A stretch of 64,000 bases of DNA from Ichthyophthirius multifiliis (taxonomy: Eukaryota; Ciliophora; Oligohymenophorea; Hymenostomatida). Within the stretch, counting starts at the first letter, position 1. Every line of letters begins with the position of its first letter. Below the pieces are notes generated by a model. The model had not been told where the DNA came from. It searched no databases and worked only from the letters and a program-made list of their open reading frames with translations. The DNA lies in contig NW_004087746.1 in assembly GCF_000220395.1 (NCBI RefSeq), positions 186,001-250,000 on the forward strand, written 5' to 3'. Shown one piece after another: positions 40,088 through 54,036 of this stretch. Position numbers and translations under genes: made by a program.

Positions 40088-41461
40088 TCATTAATTATTT
40101 TTTTTTATTTCTTATTCTTTATATTCTATATTTATATTTTTTAAATACCATAATAAATCATTATTATTTTCTTTATCCTCTATAAAAATTACATTATTAT
40201 TTTATTATTATTAAGATATAAGTTGTTCTTCAAAACTTATTTAATGAATAGATTTTGGAGGTCCGAATATAAATCCAAAGTTAGATTTATTATCTGAACA
40301 TTCTTATGTATTATTTTATTCTAAATTACAACTATTTTAATTTTCTAAATTTTATTTTTATAATTGTTATTAATTATTTTATTTTTTTTCACTTTCTTCC
40401 CTAATCTCTTTTATTTCATCGCATATTTTATATTTCTATGAAAAATTACTAGTATTAGCCTATACTTTTTTAAATGCACTTTTATCTGAATATGAAGTGT
40501 TTAAATAAGATTATTTTTATTAACTTATTTCGAAACTTATTGATTCTGTTCCTTTTTATTTTTCAATTTCTAATTTTAAAAGCATGTTTTTTAATATTTG
40601 TTCTAAATATTCTTTTTCGTTCATTAATTCTGTTATTTTTTCTGATAAATTTTTAATTATTTTATCTTTTGTATTTTAATTATTTTAATCATCTTTTGAT
40701 TATTGCCATTTTTTTAAATTTTACTAAATATTTAATTTTTCTTCTTTTAATTATAATTCTAATTTTTTAACATATTAATTTTCCTTTTTAATTTAAATAA
40801 ATTATTTCATTTAAAAAAAATTAAAATACAATTGTTCTTAATTTTCTATATCGTTAAATCTCTTCTTCTAAGACTCTATTAACAGTTTTCAAAGCTGCAT
40901 TTTCAGTTTATAGAGTATGTATTTCTTATCTTAATATAGCATCCCTTAAATGATATTTAGTCTTAATTTCTCTTATATTAGATGAATAAATCATTTCTTC
41001 ATCAGTATTTATATAATTATTATTAGTATCAAGCATTTATTAATTATTTTCTTTATTAATATTTTATTATTAGTTTTGTTTATCATCTTTTGATAATAAT
41101 GAACATTCTTATTCTCTTGAAGGATAGTCTGGCATTATATTACTTATCATACTTTAATATTATTTGCTTTTATTATTTCCTATAGAATTTTTATGTGCAT
41201 TAATTGATTTATTTAAGAAAATAGAATTATCATCTATATTTTTATTTTATTTATATTTAGATGTTTTAGCTTATTTTTTATTGTTTGATGTAAAATTGAA
41301 TATAAAGTTAGAGTATTTAACTGTATTTGAACGCAATTCTTCTATTTTTGTCGAATTATTTGGAGTTGTACTTATTTTTATTTTAAGTTGCTTTTAGTCT
41401 TAAGAAAAATTGTTATTACCTTTTTGTTTAAACTTTTAAATAAGTTATTTTGATTTAACAT
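40088..41461 (-). CDS. Hypothetical coiled-coil protein, Asn/Gln-rich
   Basis: A 46-nt intron (40784-40829) joins a coiled coil: RDAILRQEIHTLQTENAALK and VNRVLEEEIQRYRKLRTI upstream to ENQYVKKLELQLKEEKLN and NLSEKITELMNEKEYLEQIL downstream. The N-terminal third is basic and Asn-rich with ISNIMPDYPSREQECSLL. The C-terminal third is Gln/Asn-rich, with the ordered patch SNFGFIFGPPKSIHQISFEE. The apparent start MLNQNNLFKSLNKK (ATG 41461) is in a phase one base off the main frame, again at an A run (~41430), so the N-terminus is tentative. No domain is recognised; the acting site is unknown. Confidence 0.6.
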
Positions 41462-42414
41462 ATTTTTTTTTATATTTATTATTTTTTTATTCCTTTTATT
41501 TACAAAAAATAAAATAAAGTACATTGTTTGTGTTTATTTCTGATGATTTATTTTTATTTTTTTTATTATATTATTTTTATATATCAATGTTATAACGCTT
41601 ATTTTATAGTATTTTGTCAATTTATACTTTTAATGATTATTTGCTATATGTTGTTTGCAACATTTAAATAGTTTTTTTTTTTTAACAATTATATATGTAT
41701 ATATATATATTTGTATTTTTAAATATATATTTTTTTTATTTTTAATTATTTTATCTAATAATTTTTTTTTTTTTTTTATTTATTATGTCATCTATAAAAA
41801 TAATTTTTTTTTTCTTTTATTTTTAAACTATTAAAACATTGCATTTTATTTAATTTATTTTTAATTTTATATACAAATAAAAATTAATATTTAAAAAAAA
41901 ATGTTTTTGATTTTTTAGTTGTTGTAGTTTTTTTTTTTTAATAAAAAGTATTAAATTTTATCAAAAATAAAATAAAATAATTTAAATTATTTATGAAATT
42001 TGTTTTTTTATTAGAAAAAAGAAAAAAATTTAGAAAAAATTATAATATTAATGAAATTTTATTAGATATAATAAATATTTTTTAAGAATTTATATTTTTA
42101 TATTTTTTTCGAATTTATGTATTTATTCTTTAAAAATAATATTAATTTTCTAGAAATATTATTAATAAAATAAAATTAGAAGAATAGAATCATTCTTTTG
42201 TTAAATTTGTTTTAAATTTCAAAACAAAAATAATTTAATAAAAAATTAGTGTTTCAAAAAATACAAATGCTAAATAAAATTACTTAAAAAAAATACACAT
42301 GTAAAATAAATAATAAAAATAAAAGAATTAGTAAAATTAAATATATATAAATATTAATAATATAAAAAAAAATCTATTTAAAAAAAAACATAAATAATTT
42401 AATAAATATAAAAA
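41462..42414. other. Intergenic spacer, Hsp110 upstream region
   Basis: A/T-rich DNA between divergent genes. Its only notable feature is the heat-shock-element-like site listed separately. Confidence 0.55.
42148..42155. promoter_or_regulatory. Possible heat-shock element (TTCTAGAA)
   Basis: The perfect inverted pair TTC-TA-GAA is the core HSF-binding dimer. It sits 260 bp upstream of the Hsp110 start, and GAA repeats (GAATAGAATCATTC, 42182-42195) follow within 30 bp. The match is short and could be chance, but location before a chaperone gene raises its value. Confidence 0.35.
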
Positions 42415-45078
42415 ATGTCTCAATAGTAAAACTTAACCCAAGGAGCCATCGGTATAGATTTCGGTTCATCAAGATCAGTTATAGCTGTAGCTAAAAGAGG
42501 AGGTGTAGATATCTTAACAAACGAAGCATCTTTAAGAGAAACCCGTAATATAGTCGGATATGGACCTAAACAACGATTTATGGGCGAAGCAGGAAATGCT
42601 TAAGTAAAAAAAAAAAAAAAATTAAAAAATAAAAATAAAAAAAGGCTAAAAGTAACTTTAAAAATACTGTATCTAATTTCAATAGATTATTAGGATTACC
42701 CCCTACCCACCCAAAACTAAGAAATGAAACAAAATGGATAACATCTAAAATAGCCACAAATCAAGATGGTAAACTAGTCCATGAAGTCTAATATAAAAAT
42801 GAAACAGTCTAATTTTTGCCTGAATAAGTGACAGGGGCTATGCTTGGGGCTTTAAGAAATATTGTTTCTTCACATAATTTACCAAATCATGAAGCTGTAA
42901 TTTCTGTACCTTCATATTATACAGAATAAGAGAGAAAAGCTTTAAGAGATGCATGTTTGATTGCTGGTTTAAATCCTACTAGGTTATTTAATGAAAGCTC
43001 TGCTATTTCTATTTCTTATGGTTTATTTAGAAAAGCTGAATTGGATTCTACTGTTACTAGAAATGTAGCTTTTATCGATTTAGGACATTCCAAATTTTCT
43101 GCTTTTGTATCGAGCTTTAATAAAGAAAAATCAGCTGTTTTGGCTTAAGTACATGATAGATAATTAGGTGCTAGAGATATGGATTGGCTTATATTTTAAA
43201 AATATGCAAAAAGCTTTGAATAAAAAACTGGACTTTCACCTTATGAATCCAAAAAGGCTATGTTGAGACTTTTTGATGCCATTGGAAAGCAAAGAACAAT
43301 CCTTTCGGCTAATATGGAATCTGAATGTAATTGTGAGTATTTAATGGAAGATTGTGACTTAAGTGAATCTTTGACTAGATCCGAATTCGAAAGTATAATT
43401 TAACCTGTTCTTGCTTAAATTTAATAGTGTTTATAAACACTTATTTAAGAATTAAGTAAATATTTATCATTTAATTATTTTTTAATTAAATTATATATTA
43501 ATAATATAAAAAGAAAACAAAAAAATTGAATTACACAGTGTTGAAATTATCGGAGGAGCAACAAGAATACCTATAGTATAAGAAATGATAAAGAAATCAT
43601 TCGGAATAGATACATTAAACAAGACTTTAAATGCTTCAGAATGTATAGCAAGAGGTTGTGCAATGATGGCAGCAATGATGTCTCCATTATTTAAAGTAGC
43701 TGAATATAACCTTGAGGAATCGAACTATTACGCAATAAAGACTAGTTGGGATTTCTTTAATTTAAATGAAAAAGGTTAAAAAGTTGATTTAGAAGGAGGC
43801 AAAAGTTCCGTAATATTCGAAAAAGGATGCACTATTCCAAATGTAAAATCTATAACTTTTACTAAAAGTGATGGAATTAATATTAATTTATTTTATGATA
43901 ATCCATCAGAAGGATTTGATGGTTTATTGGCTAATTATGTTATTTAACCATGTAAACCTAAAGAATAGACTTATAGTGTTAAAGTTAGAATTAAATTAGA
44001 TAAAAATGGACTTGTATCAATCGATGAGGTGTAATTAATAGAAGATTATTAAGTTGAGGAAAAAATTCCCATCAAAAAAGATAATAAACCAACTGTTCCT
44101 GCTGCTTAATAACCTTAATAATAATAAAATTAAGCTGATAATAGTTAATAATAATAACCTGCAAATAATGTAGATAATTAATAATAATAATAATAAGAAG
44201 AAGTTTAATAAGAATATGAAATCAAAATGAGAAAAAAAACTAGATATACTAACTTATAATTCGATTAACCTAAAATCTTATATAGCTTATTAAAAGAATA
44301 AATTGATATGTTCATTAATTTGTAAATCTCTCATATTAATTTTGATAATGTCACTATTAATACTTTATTCAAAAAAAATGAACTCGAATCTTTCATTTAT
44401 GCTTGGAGAGCTCATTTAGATGGAGGTAGTTATCAATAATATGCTTTACCTAATTTAGTTCATAGTGTTCTACATGAATTAAGAACTTATGAATAATGGC
44501 TTTATGAACATGGATAGGAAGCACCTTTAAATGATTATGGTTAAAGATTAGAAAAAGTTTAATAAATGTGTGCTCCTATTTAAAGAAGATATAATGAATA
44601 TTCAAATCTACCTGATTCTATAAATTAATTATAAAAAATTATTTAAGAATCTGAAGGATTTGTTATTTCTGGAGTAACTTTCTTTCTTTTATCTATATTT
44701 TTATTTATATATATATATAGGCTGAATAATATGCACATATTAGTAAAGAAGAAAGAAAACCTATTGCTGATGAAGTTGATAGAATTAGAATTTTTTTAAA
44801 TAATGCTGAAATTGCTTAAAAAAGACTCTAACTTCATCAAGATCCTGTTATTACTTGTGAAGAAGTTTAGAAATAAATCAATTCTTTAATTAATGTATGT
44901 TTTATTATGTTATTTTTATTTAATCTTTTTATATTTTTAATAGATTTGTAAACCTATTATGAGTAAATCAAAACCTGAACCAAAGAAAGAAGAAAAAATG
45001 TAAACAGAAAATGATGCTAATAACTAAAATAATAATGCAAATTAAAAACCTGATGAAAAAATGGATATTGAAAAATGA
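42415..45078 (+). CDS. Hsp110-family chaperone (Hsp70 superfamily nucleotide-exchange factor)
   Basis: Five exons (42415-42603, 42645-43455, 43514-44673, 44721-44894, 44944-45078; introns 41, 58, 47, 49 nt) sum to 2,469 nt, 822 residues. The nucleotide-binding domain has GAIGIDFGSSRSVIAVA near residue 10, FMGEAGNAQAKSNFKNTV, AVISVPSYYTEQERKALRDA, and VEIIGGATRIPIVQEMI. The substrate domain and a long Gln-rich acidic loop (~residues 550-600) follow, then a helical C-terminal domain (QLQKIIQESEGF, KPIADEVDRI). Divergence from canonical Hsp70 (no DLGGGT; IDLGHSKFSAF instead) and the extended C-terminus mark Hsp110. It recharges Hsp70 with ATP and helps protein disaggregation in the cytosol. Confidence 0.93.
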
Positions 45079-45537
45079 AAAAATTAATTATTTTTTATTT
45101 TTATTTTTTTTTTATTGAAAAAAAAGATATTTTATAAAATCATATGTTTTTATTTTATTTTTAAAAATGTATTTTTTTTAAATAAAAAAAACAATTTATT
45201 AAATTCTTTTAATTTTATCATTAATTTATATTTATATTACTTATATAATTTTTTTTGTGTTTTTCAACAAAAATTATAATTACATATTTAAATATAAAAA
45301 TAATAGAATATTCTGAAAAAGGTTAATTTATAATGAATTATAAAAAGAAATCTTCTAAAATAATTTTTTAAATATTAATTTTTTTTTTTTAAATTTGTTT
45401 ATTTTTTTAAAAAAAAGAGTAAATATAAATATAATTTTAAATATGATATGGTATAAATATATATATATATATAATATAATTTATAAATATAACATTAAAT
45501 AATAAATTTTATTATCGAAATTAATTCAAAAAAATAA
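45079..45537. other. Intergenic spacer
   Basis: A/T-only DNA between the Hsp110 and CHORD genes. Nothing recognised. Confidence 0.6.
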
Positions 45538-46336
45538 ATGGCAGATTAATTAAAGAAATGTAAAAGAGGTGGATGTAACAAAAAATACACTGAATAAGAA
45601 AATCTTCCAAATTCATGCCGCTTTCATCCAGGAAAACCTATTTTCCATGATACAAAAAAAGGATGGACATGTTGCAATAAAATAGTTTATGATTGGGATG
45701 AATTTTAAAATATAGAAACTTGTGCAGAAGGAATGCATACTGATGTTGATTCTAATCAATAAACAGTTGGATAGGATTAGTTTTACAAATCTAGTACAGT
45801 GGCTAATGCATAAAAAGCATTAGATAAAGAAGAAAAAAAAATAGTGATTTAAAAAATATCAGATTTTAATAAATAAGAAGATAATAAATAAAAAAATAAT
45901 TAATAATAAACGCAATAACAATAAACATAATAATAAGAAAATGAAAAGAAAAAAAAATTTATTACTAAAAATGGAAATTATAAATGTACAAATAAATCAT
46001 GTCAAAAAGAATATAAAGAAGAGGATAATATAGAAAATGCTTGCAATTATCATTCTGGAGAACCAGTTTTTCATGACTTAAAAAAATACTGGACTTGTTG
46101 CTAAAATGTATATAATTATTAAATTAATAATATATATATATTTATATAAAAAATAAAAAATAAAAAATAAATATATATATATATATTTACATATATATTT
46201 TTTTTTATTTATTTATTTTTATTTTTTTTTAATTTTTTTTTTAAATTAATTTTTATAGAAAATTTGTTATGATTGGGATGAATTTATGAAAGTATAACCT
46301 TGTACATATGGTAAACATAATCCTAAATACGAATGA
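45538..46336 (+). CDS. CHORD-domain protein (RAR1/CHORDC1-like Hsp90 co-chaperone)
   Basis: Two exons (45538-46107, 46259-46336) around a 151-nt intron, the longest confident intron in the window, give 215 residues. CHORD1 (residues ~8-66) has CKRGGCNKKYTEQENL, SCRFHPGKPIFHD, GWTCCNKIVYDWDEF and CAEGMH. CHORD2 (~142-210) repeats this with CTNKSCQKEY, CNYHSGEPVFHD, WTCCQN-KICYDWDEF and CTYGKH. All Cys/His zinc ligands are present. The linker is Lys/Gln-rich. The domain pair binds Hsp90 together with SGT1 in plants and animals. There is no CS domain, so it resembles RAR1 more than animal CHP1. It directly follows Hsp110. Confidence 0.95.
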
Positions 46337-46830
46337 TTTTAATTTTTATATATATTTTTATTATTATTTTTAAATATTTTTATTTTTGCAATTTGTAATT
46401 TTTTATATTCTCTATCTCTTTTTTTTTTTATATATATTTTAAATTTTTATTATTTTAATTTTTATTTCTATTTTTAATATTTATAATCATCTATAAATAA
46501 TTATATATATATTATTTCTTTTTATTATTATTAATTATATATTACCAATAACAAATTAATTGTTTCATTTTATTTTTATAAAATTTTAAGAAAAATATTA
46601 TAATTGATTTAATATATTCCAAATTTAAATGTTTATAAAAAAAAAAATAACCAATTATTAATATTATTTATTTATATCTAGAAAAAATATTTATTATATA
46701 TTTTATTTATATATTTTTTACATTTTTTATAATATATATTATTTTATATCTGTATTAAAAAAAATAGACTAAAATTATATAAAAAAAATAAAATAAAATT
46801 TTCCTATATAATTTAAAGTTTATTATTTTA
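46337..46830. other. Intergenic spacer
   Basis: A/T-only DNA between convergent genes. Nothing recognised. Confidence 0.6.
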
Positions 46831-49800
46831 TCATCTACTGTTACATAATTTAAAAAATTTATTTAATAATTATTGCATTTCTTTGTCAAAATTAAATTAA
46901 GAAGATTATTTGCAAATTTCACATTTACTACAATCAATACAAGTCAAAGCTAATAAATTTCTTGAAAAACTATAGCTATTCAATTAAATAAGTAGAGGCA
47001 TTAAATCATTAAGTATAAATTTAAACTTTTTTATTTGTTTAAAATATATAAAATTAATATAAAATATACTTCTTAAGGTTAAATTTAATTCAGATGAGGC
47101 AAAATATATTTTTATATAGTATTTCTTAAGCTAACTATTTAATTTTAATTTTCTATATTATGTTAGTAAGAAATTTATTTTTATATATTTTAAGAAGTTT
47201 CTTTTTTATCAATAATAATATAATTGCCATCAATTATTGTAAAATCTTTTGAGAAATCTAAAAATTGCTATATACATTCCATACTAAAACTATTTTTAAT
47301 ATATAATAAATATTTTTTAATACAAAATAAATATATTTTAAATATCTACTATAAATATTTTTTTAAATAATAGTTTTCTTAAGTATTATTTATTTAGTTC
47401 AATTATTTTTCTCTTATATAGAATTCAAATTTTATCAATATTATAATTGCTCTACTATCTCTTTATTATATATATAAACTAGGAAATCCATAATCATTCA
47501 TTATTCCTTTTTTAAATAAAATAAAGAAAATTATTAGCTTATTTGTATTTTATTTTTATTAAAAAAAAAAAACCTTTTTTATAAAGTAAGTATCTATAGA
47601 ATATTTTTTCATTAAATTAAATTGCGAAAATATATGATTTTTCTAATTCTTTTTGTAATTCTTCCATTTACTTTATTTATATATTAATTATGAAAAAAAA
47701 TTAAAAAAATATTACTTATAAATTGAAATTTTGAATATAGTTTAAATATAATTCTTTGATTGTTGCTATTGTATTTAATTACATAATAAACTAAGTTTAT
47801 ATTTGATTTTTATCAATATTTTATTCAAAATTAATCTATGTAATATCAATTTATTCACTTTTCTACAAAAAGTCAGTATAATTTAATTATAGTATTTCTT
47901 TATTTTATTAATCTTCATATAATTATAATTAAGAAGGTAAAGTTTAATTAATTATTTTTTTCAAATGATTAAGAATCAAAGCAAAGCAGTTTTCATCAAT
48001 TAAATCTTTCTGAACATCTTTTAAGAATTTTTTTAATTACTCAGTTGCAATTTTAGATAAGCTCTATTTATTTATTTATTTAAAAAATAAAAGTAAAATT
48101 TACATCAATAAATAAACCAATTAATTTTTCTAAAACTTCCAAATATTAATAAAAATGACAACTAGTTTTCTAAAAATTGTTACTAAAAATATCTGTTATA
48201 GATTCGAATACAATTTAACAAGAAACTTTCATAAAGCCACTTAAATTAATATCAAAATCTTTGCTATTTTTCTAAAAATAATTAATCATATTATCTAACA
48301 ATTCCAAAATTACTGAATTCCAGATTTCATTAAATTATTAATCTGTAAAAACAAAGCAATTTTTTTTTATTAATCTAAACATCGTTTCGAGTCCTTTCCT
48401 TTAAATATTAATAGCTTCTCCCGTAAATTATTTCCCTAGAACCTAAAAAACCTAAATAATAATAAGATCAATTATTTTCCTTTATTATTATTATTAATGA
48501 TTATCAAAAAGATAATCTAAAAGTCTATTAATGTAGACAATAGAATTTAAAGCTATATTTTCTTAAGAAAAATTAACTAATTTACATAAAGCTGTAGATA
48601 AAGAAACCATTTCTTCATGCAAAAATTCAAGCGATCTCTCATCTTATATAAAAATTTCGTCAATTATTTTAAATGAAAGAATAACTAGTGACATATTATT
48701 AATATCTTTGTAATTATCTATTGTCTAGTTAATCAATCCTATAATAACGTTCCAGCCTGATTTTATTGTTGAGAAATTAATACTTGTAATCATTCTGATA
48801 CAACTTAGAATAAGTTCATAAATAACAATTGGGTTTGTGGCTTTAGTGTAATTATAAATAAACGAAAAGGGACTTAGAAAAGCCTTTTGGAAAGAATAGT
48901 GTGATAGTTCTTATTTTTTTAAAAACTTCATACTTAATTATTTTAATAAATCAATAGCTAAACATGCGCATTATAGATTCTGACTAGTTCCTGCATAATT
49001 AAAATGCTAAGAAAGTACAATCCATATATTATTCCATTCAAATCTTACTCTGTCCATATTAAATTCAGCAACTTCGCTAATCCTTTACATACAAAATAAT
49101 CTTGCTTTATTTTAATTATTAATTTCTTGTTTACTTAATTCACATAAACATTATATGAAATCATATATTTCTAAACTTTCGAATTTACAGGTATTTGCAA
49201 ATATCTTATCGATTATATTTTCATTGAATGTATTTATTAATAATTCTGCATTATGAATTTCTGTTTCTAAATTCTAAGGATTTTATAATAAGATTTCTTT
49301 ACTCATATGTGCTTTAGAAAAATAATAATCTAATTTAGATATACATTCTATTATATCTTTCCAGGAAGTTCTAAATGTATTACCACAAAATAAAGATGAG
49401 TCTAATAATATTTATATTGCTTTTATATTTTTTTAATTTAATCTGTTGTTTGTTTGTAGTAAGCCTGTAGCTTTTGTCAATGTTACTATAAATGTTTATT
49501 ATTAGACGTTTAATTCATTTTTGCCAAGTAAATAAAGACAATAATATATTCCTTTTAGAGAAAAATCAATAAATTAGCTTTCAGGCTTTTCTAATTCTAT
49601 GGAAAAAGTGACAAATAAAGGGCTCCATATAACTTCTAACAAATGTTTAGTAAAATTTAAATTAAATACTTATATAAAATTTTAATCTTCATTTTAATTT
49701 TCAGCGTTTTAAATTATTTTCTAATAAAAAATAAAAATAAACAAAAATATATAAAAAAAAAAATATACTTATCCTTATAATAGCATTTTTCTTTATTCTT

Positions 49801-50637
49801 CTTTAAAAATTTTATTTTAAATTACCATATCTTGATTTTTAATATCATTATTTTTATTTTTCTATTCATATGTCTCTCCATGGATAGCAATATCATTTTA
49901 TTTTAAACTATTATAAATGGCTTCAATTTATTATTAAGGTAAATCTTCTCCATCAGAAATACCTTTAACTAAATTTTTAAAAGCTTACAAACTCATCCTA
50001 TCTTTTTCACTAATTTATTTATTATAAAGACTTGTCTAAAGCATCATAATAGCATAAGCTAAAGTATAGGCAATGCTAGCATTTTTAAATATTCCTTAAT
50101 TATCTTTTACATATTTTTCCCCAAACATTTACAAAATTCTATCCAATTATTCAGCTTAACCTGTTGGATAAATATATTTAAATAGTAAACGTAAGCCTTA
50201 GTCTATAGAGATATTTTTAAATGAAATAAATTCAAGGTAATTACTAAAAACACTTTAATTATAAGAACTTTCATTACCGAAAAATTCTCCTAAAGTAGTT
50301 CTTTTGATATTTTCTTAATTATATAAAAATTCTGATAATTATTTTATTGATTTTTCAAGGTCTATTTATGGGTCTTAGACTAATTTTTATAAGTATAAAA
50401 AATTAAGTCCTTCTTTTATTTTATAGTTTAGTTTTTAAATTGCTTTCTGTATTTAAATTTTAGCTTTTAACTATTCTTCAATTTATCCTTAATCATTACT
50501 TATTCCAAATTAATAATATTCATCTATTGTTTTTGACATAGAGTTATTTTCATTTTCTTCTTCATATTATTATGATGATTATTATAATGATTATTATAAT
50601 GATTATTATAATGATTATTATAATGATTATTATTATG

Positions 50638-50706
<69 letters not shown>

Positions 50707-52510
50707 TTTGATAAATTAATTGCTATTATTTATAATTATTTTTGAATTATTACTATTGTTTTTTAAAATTCGTCTAGATTTTTACTATATTCTGATAATT
50801 ATTATACTATTTATACTAAAGATGATAAAGACAATTAACGTAAATGTAATTCATGAATATATAAAATTGAGTTTTAAAATTCTTATTTAGAATATTTTCC
50901 TTGCGATATTCTTGATATTTACTCTATTATTTTTTCTGTTAAATTAGCTTAGTTTAATGCACAATCATAATTTACAAATAATTCTAATAAAACTCTAGGA
51001 ACTTTAAACAGTTCATGAAAAAATTCTAATATTAAAACTCTATGATGAAGTGATGAATTTACACTTTCTAACATTTATAAAAGAATATCATTTATAAACA
51101 TCTTTTTTTTAAATATATATATAAATATATATATATATATTTATATATATATATATATGTATTTATATATAAATATATATAATCTATATATTTGAATATT
51201 TCTACTTTTATTTCTTTTTTTAAATTATCTCGAAAATCTATAAAAACATTTATTAGAATATTCATAGATATTTAAACAACTTTTTTTTCTTAAGAAAGTA
51301 AATTTCTTAATAGAGAATCTATTAAATGTTCTTTTACTGTTTATTAGAAATTAGATAGAAACACTATATTTGCATTATCCATTATTAAATATAATAGATC
51401 TAATGAAATGATTTTCGTTTTAAGATTTTGTGGGTTAGAAGCACTATTTAAACTTATTTCTAAATATAAAAAAAATCCAAATATATATATTACTTAGCTC
51501 CATCTTTTTTAGAAATATCGCACAGCATCTTGAAAATATTAATTCCATCCTCAATATATTAAGTTTAGCTGATTACGTTTTGTTTATTTTCTTACATATA
51601 GTCGATTTTATTTATTTATTATATATGAATATTTTTGCACTCTTTTGAACATATGCTTACTCTTGTATCTTTGCAATAATTATGTGCCGTTTTTCGACAT
51701 ATGAAGCACCTTTTTTTGTTTTATTATAACATTTATATGGTTTTTTTTTAAAAAAAAATTACCATCCGAATTTTCCTGAAATTTAATTAGTTTCATTCTA
51801 TATGCCTGCTTTAACTATTTCTTAATATACTGGGTCATTTTCTTAATTTAAAGGAGGAACTGATAAATAAGGAATGTGGATATTTTAATTCTATTTATCA
51901 GCAATCTCTTTCCTTTTGTTAAATATACATACTTAATCAACAATATTTAGTATCTATTATTAACAATATTCACCAATTTAAACATTTAAGTGATCACTAG
52001 AAAAATTTAAAGGATATTCATGAATTTTAGGTTAAGGCAAATTCTAATTTGAGGTTAACTTTGTTAAAATATAATCACCTTCTTTAGTTATAGAAATGGA
52101 ACGTTTATTACAGTAAATTTCATAATTTTCTTCTGAAACTTTTGTGAATCTTTCCATTTTTTAATATATTTTTTAGACTATTTCACTTAGTACTTTTTTC
52201 GCTATTGCCTATAAAGAAGAATCTGTATTATTTTAATTTTCGTAAGTTGTTCTATTTTTTTATGTGCTTGAATAAATATTTAATAATGCACTTATTATAT
52301 ATTCTAAATTTTCACTTTTTTAAAAAAATAATAATAATTTTTTTAGGGGAAAATAAAAAAAAAAAAAAACCCAAAAATTTAGGATGAATTTGTACTTTCT
52401 ATTGTTTATAAACATTTAATTACTAATAATTATATTTGCTCTTCTTTTAAACCTATTTGTTCTATTGTTATTTCTATAATTTCATCTATTAGTTTTTTGT
52501 TTTTTTCCAT
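46831..52510 (-). CDS. BIG/Sec7-type ARF guanine-nucleotide exchange factor
   Basis: Reads from MEKNKKLIDEIIEITIEQIG (52510) to TGA 46831-46833, roughly 1,700 residues over many exons. The first introns are 52315-52370 (56 nt) and 51710-51762 (53 nt); later exon ends are only approximate. The DCB region has ALLNIYSSTQKNR and LSEIVQKIYQKMERF. A Cys/His cluster CFICRKTAHNYC..ICSKEC..H follows, then INIFKMLCDISKKDG as in BIG proteins. The Sec7 domain lies at ~50450-49880: NYKIKEGLNFLYL, TTLGEFFGNES with the catalytic glutamate finger, LRLLFKYIYPTGQAEQLDR and YTLAYAIMMLQTSLYN. HDS repeats follow, with SYIFAIQFNEKIFYRYLLY near the end. BIG factors load GTP on ARF at the trans-Golgi and recruit coats, which fits the GRIP golgin in the same window. 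Confidence 0.9.
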
Positions 52511-53123
52511 GTTTATTATTTATTGAACTGGTAGAATATTTTTTGATATTATTTACTATTTTTATGGTAAATATAAAAAATGTATTTTTGTTTTTTGTTA
52601 AAAAAAATAAATTGTTATTTTTATTTAAATGTGGAAGTAATTTTTATTACTTCAAGATAGTATAAACATATTTCAGTTAATTTTATTTATTTTAAATCGA
52701 AAATTTCTTTGATAAACGGAACAAAACTGTTTTATTTAATTTCATTTATATTTTTATATTTCTTGTTGTTTTTTGGTAATAGCTTTATTATTTTTGAATT
52801 GAACTCCTCTAAAATATTTTTGTATAATTATTCTTATTATTACATTTTATTAAAAGATAAAATTATATTCTTAGATATTTTATTTATATAATATTTTTAT
52901 ATGTTTTGATAATATTTTTTGTTTTTATTAAAAAAATAAATAACTATTTGTCATATATCACCTTTTTATATATATTTTAAAAAAATTGTATTCAAAATTT
53001 ATTGCTTTTTATTAATAATATTAAAAAAAAAAAAAAAAAAAAAAGGAAGATATAGTAATTATTAAATAAAAGAAACTATTTTTAAAATAAAATTTAAATT
53101 AATTTTAAACAAAAAAATAAAAA
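52511..53123. other. Divergent intergenic spacer
   Basis: A/T-rich DNA between ARF-GEF and SPF27 starts, with a ~22-A run near 53023-53044. No gene seen. Confidence 0.55.
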
Positions 53124-53786
53124 ATGTTATCATTACCAAGTGCAAATACACCAATAGTATATCAAAATCCTTTATCTAAATTAGTTACTAGTCTTCCTTA
53201 TATAGATGAAGATTTAGATAAGATATAAAAAAATTAAATTGAAAGAATGATTCGAAAGGAAATGGCTTAAATGTCCCAAAATGATTATTTGGAAAATTTA
53301 CCTGCTCCGAAATCGACATTGTTATAAAGTTAATTTATTTAAGTAGAGTTTGAAAGGGTTACAAATAAAAAATTACTTGAACCGCCAAAATAACGTAATT
53401 TACCTTTAATTAATATTAGTTCGGCTGATAATGAAGTTTTAAAGTCATTTATTGAAGAGGTGAAGATAATTTCTTAACATAATTGTATGAAATTAATTAA
53501 TTTGGAATTATTTAATAAATTCGGATAAGATTAACATAAAATCTTTATTGAATATTTAAATAATAGAAAAAAAAATTTAGAAGAAGAGAATTAAAAGCTA
53601 ATACAAGAAAAAGAAGATATTAATGCTAAAAGGAAATTTTAATAAAGTTTGCTTTTGGATAAAATTAGCAATTTAAAATATAAAATAAATTATTTAATTA
53701 ATACGAATGAATTTTTAGAGACTGATTGTTAAAAATTAGAAAACGAAATAATTTAGATTAGAAGAAAATAACTAAAATTAATATGA
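53124..53786 (+). CDS. BCAS2: SPF27/BCAS2 pre-mRNA splicing factor (Prp19 complex)
   Basis: An intronless frame of 220 residues, matching the family size (225 in human). LVTSLPYIDEDLD near the start, MSQNDYLENLPAPKSTL, FIQVEFERV, NLELFNKFGQDQHKIFIEYL and the C-terminal helix QKLENEIIQIRRKQ all align with BCAS2/SPF27. The first part is extended; the rest is coiled coil (RKKNLEEENQKLIQEKEDIN). SPF27 is a core subunit of the Prp19/CDC5L (NineTeen) complex, which activates the spliceosome. In a genome with introns as short as ~32-70 nt the splicing machinery is a natural subject of interest, but nothing unusual is seen in this protein. Confidence 0.9.
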
Positions 53787-54036
53787 AAATATTTTTTTAT
53801 TTTATCTTTATCAAAATATATATATATTAATATAAAAAATCAAATCGTGTATATTTTTTTTTTTTTATTACAAATGAAAATAAATAAAAGTAAATAGAAA
53901 CAATAAAATATTTTTTATATTTATATATATATAAATATGATGAAATTTTGTTAAATATTTTTTTATTAAAAAAAAAAATAAAAAGTCTTAAAAATTAAAT
54001 TATTTTAATTTATTTTTTTATATTATTATTATTTTA

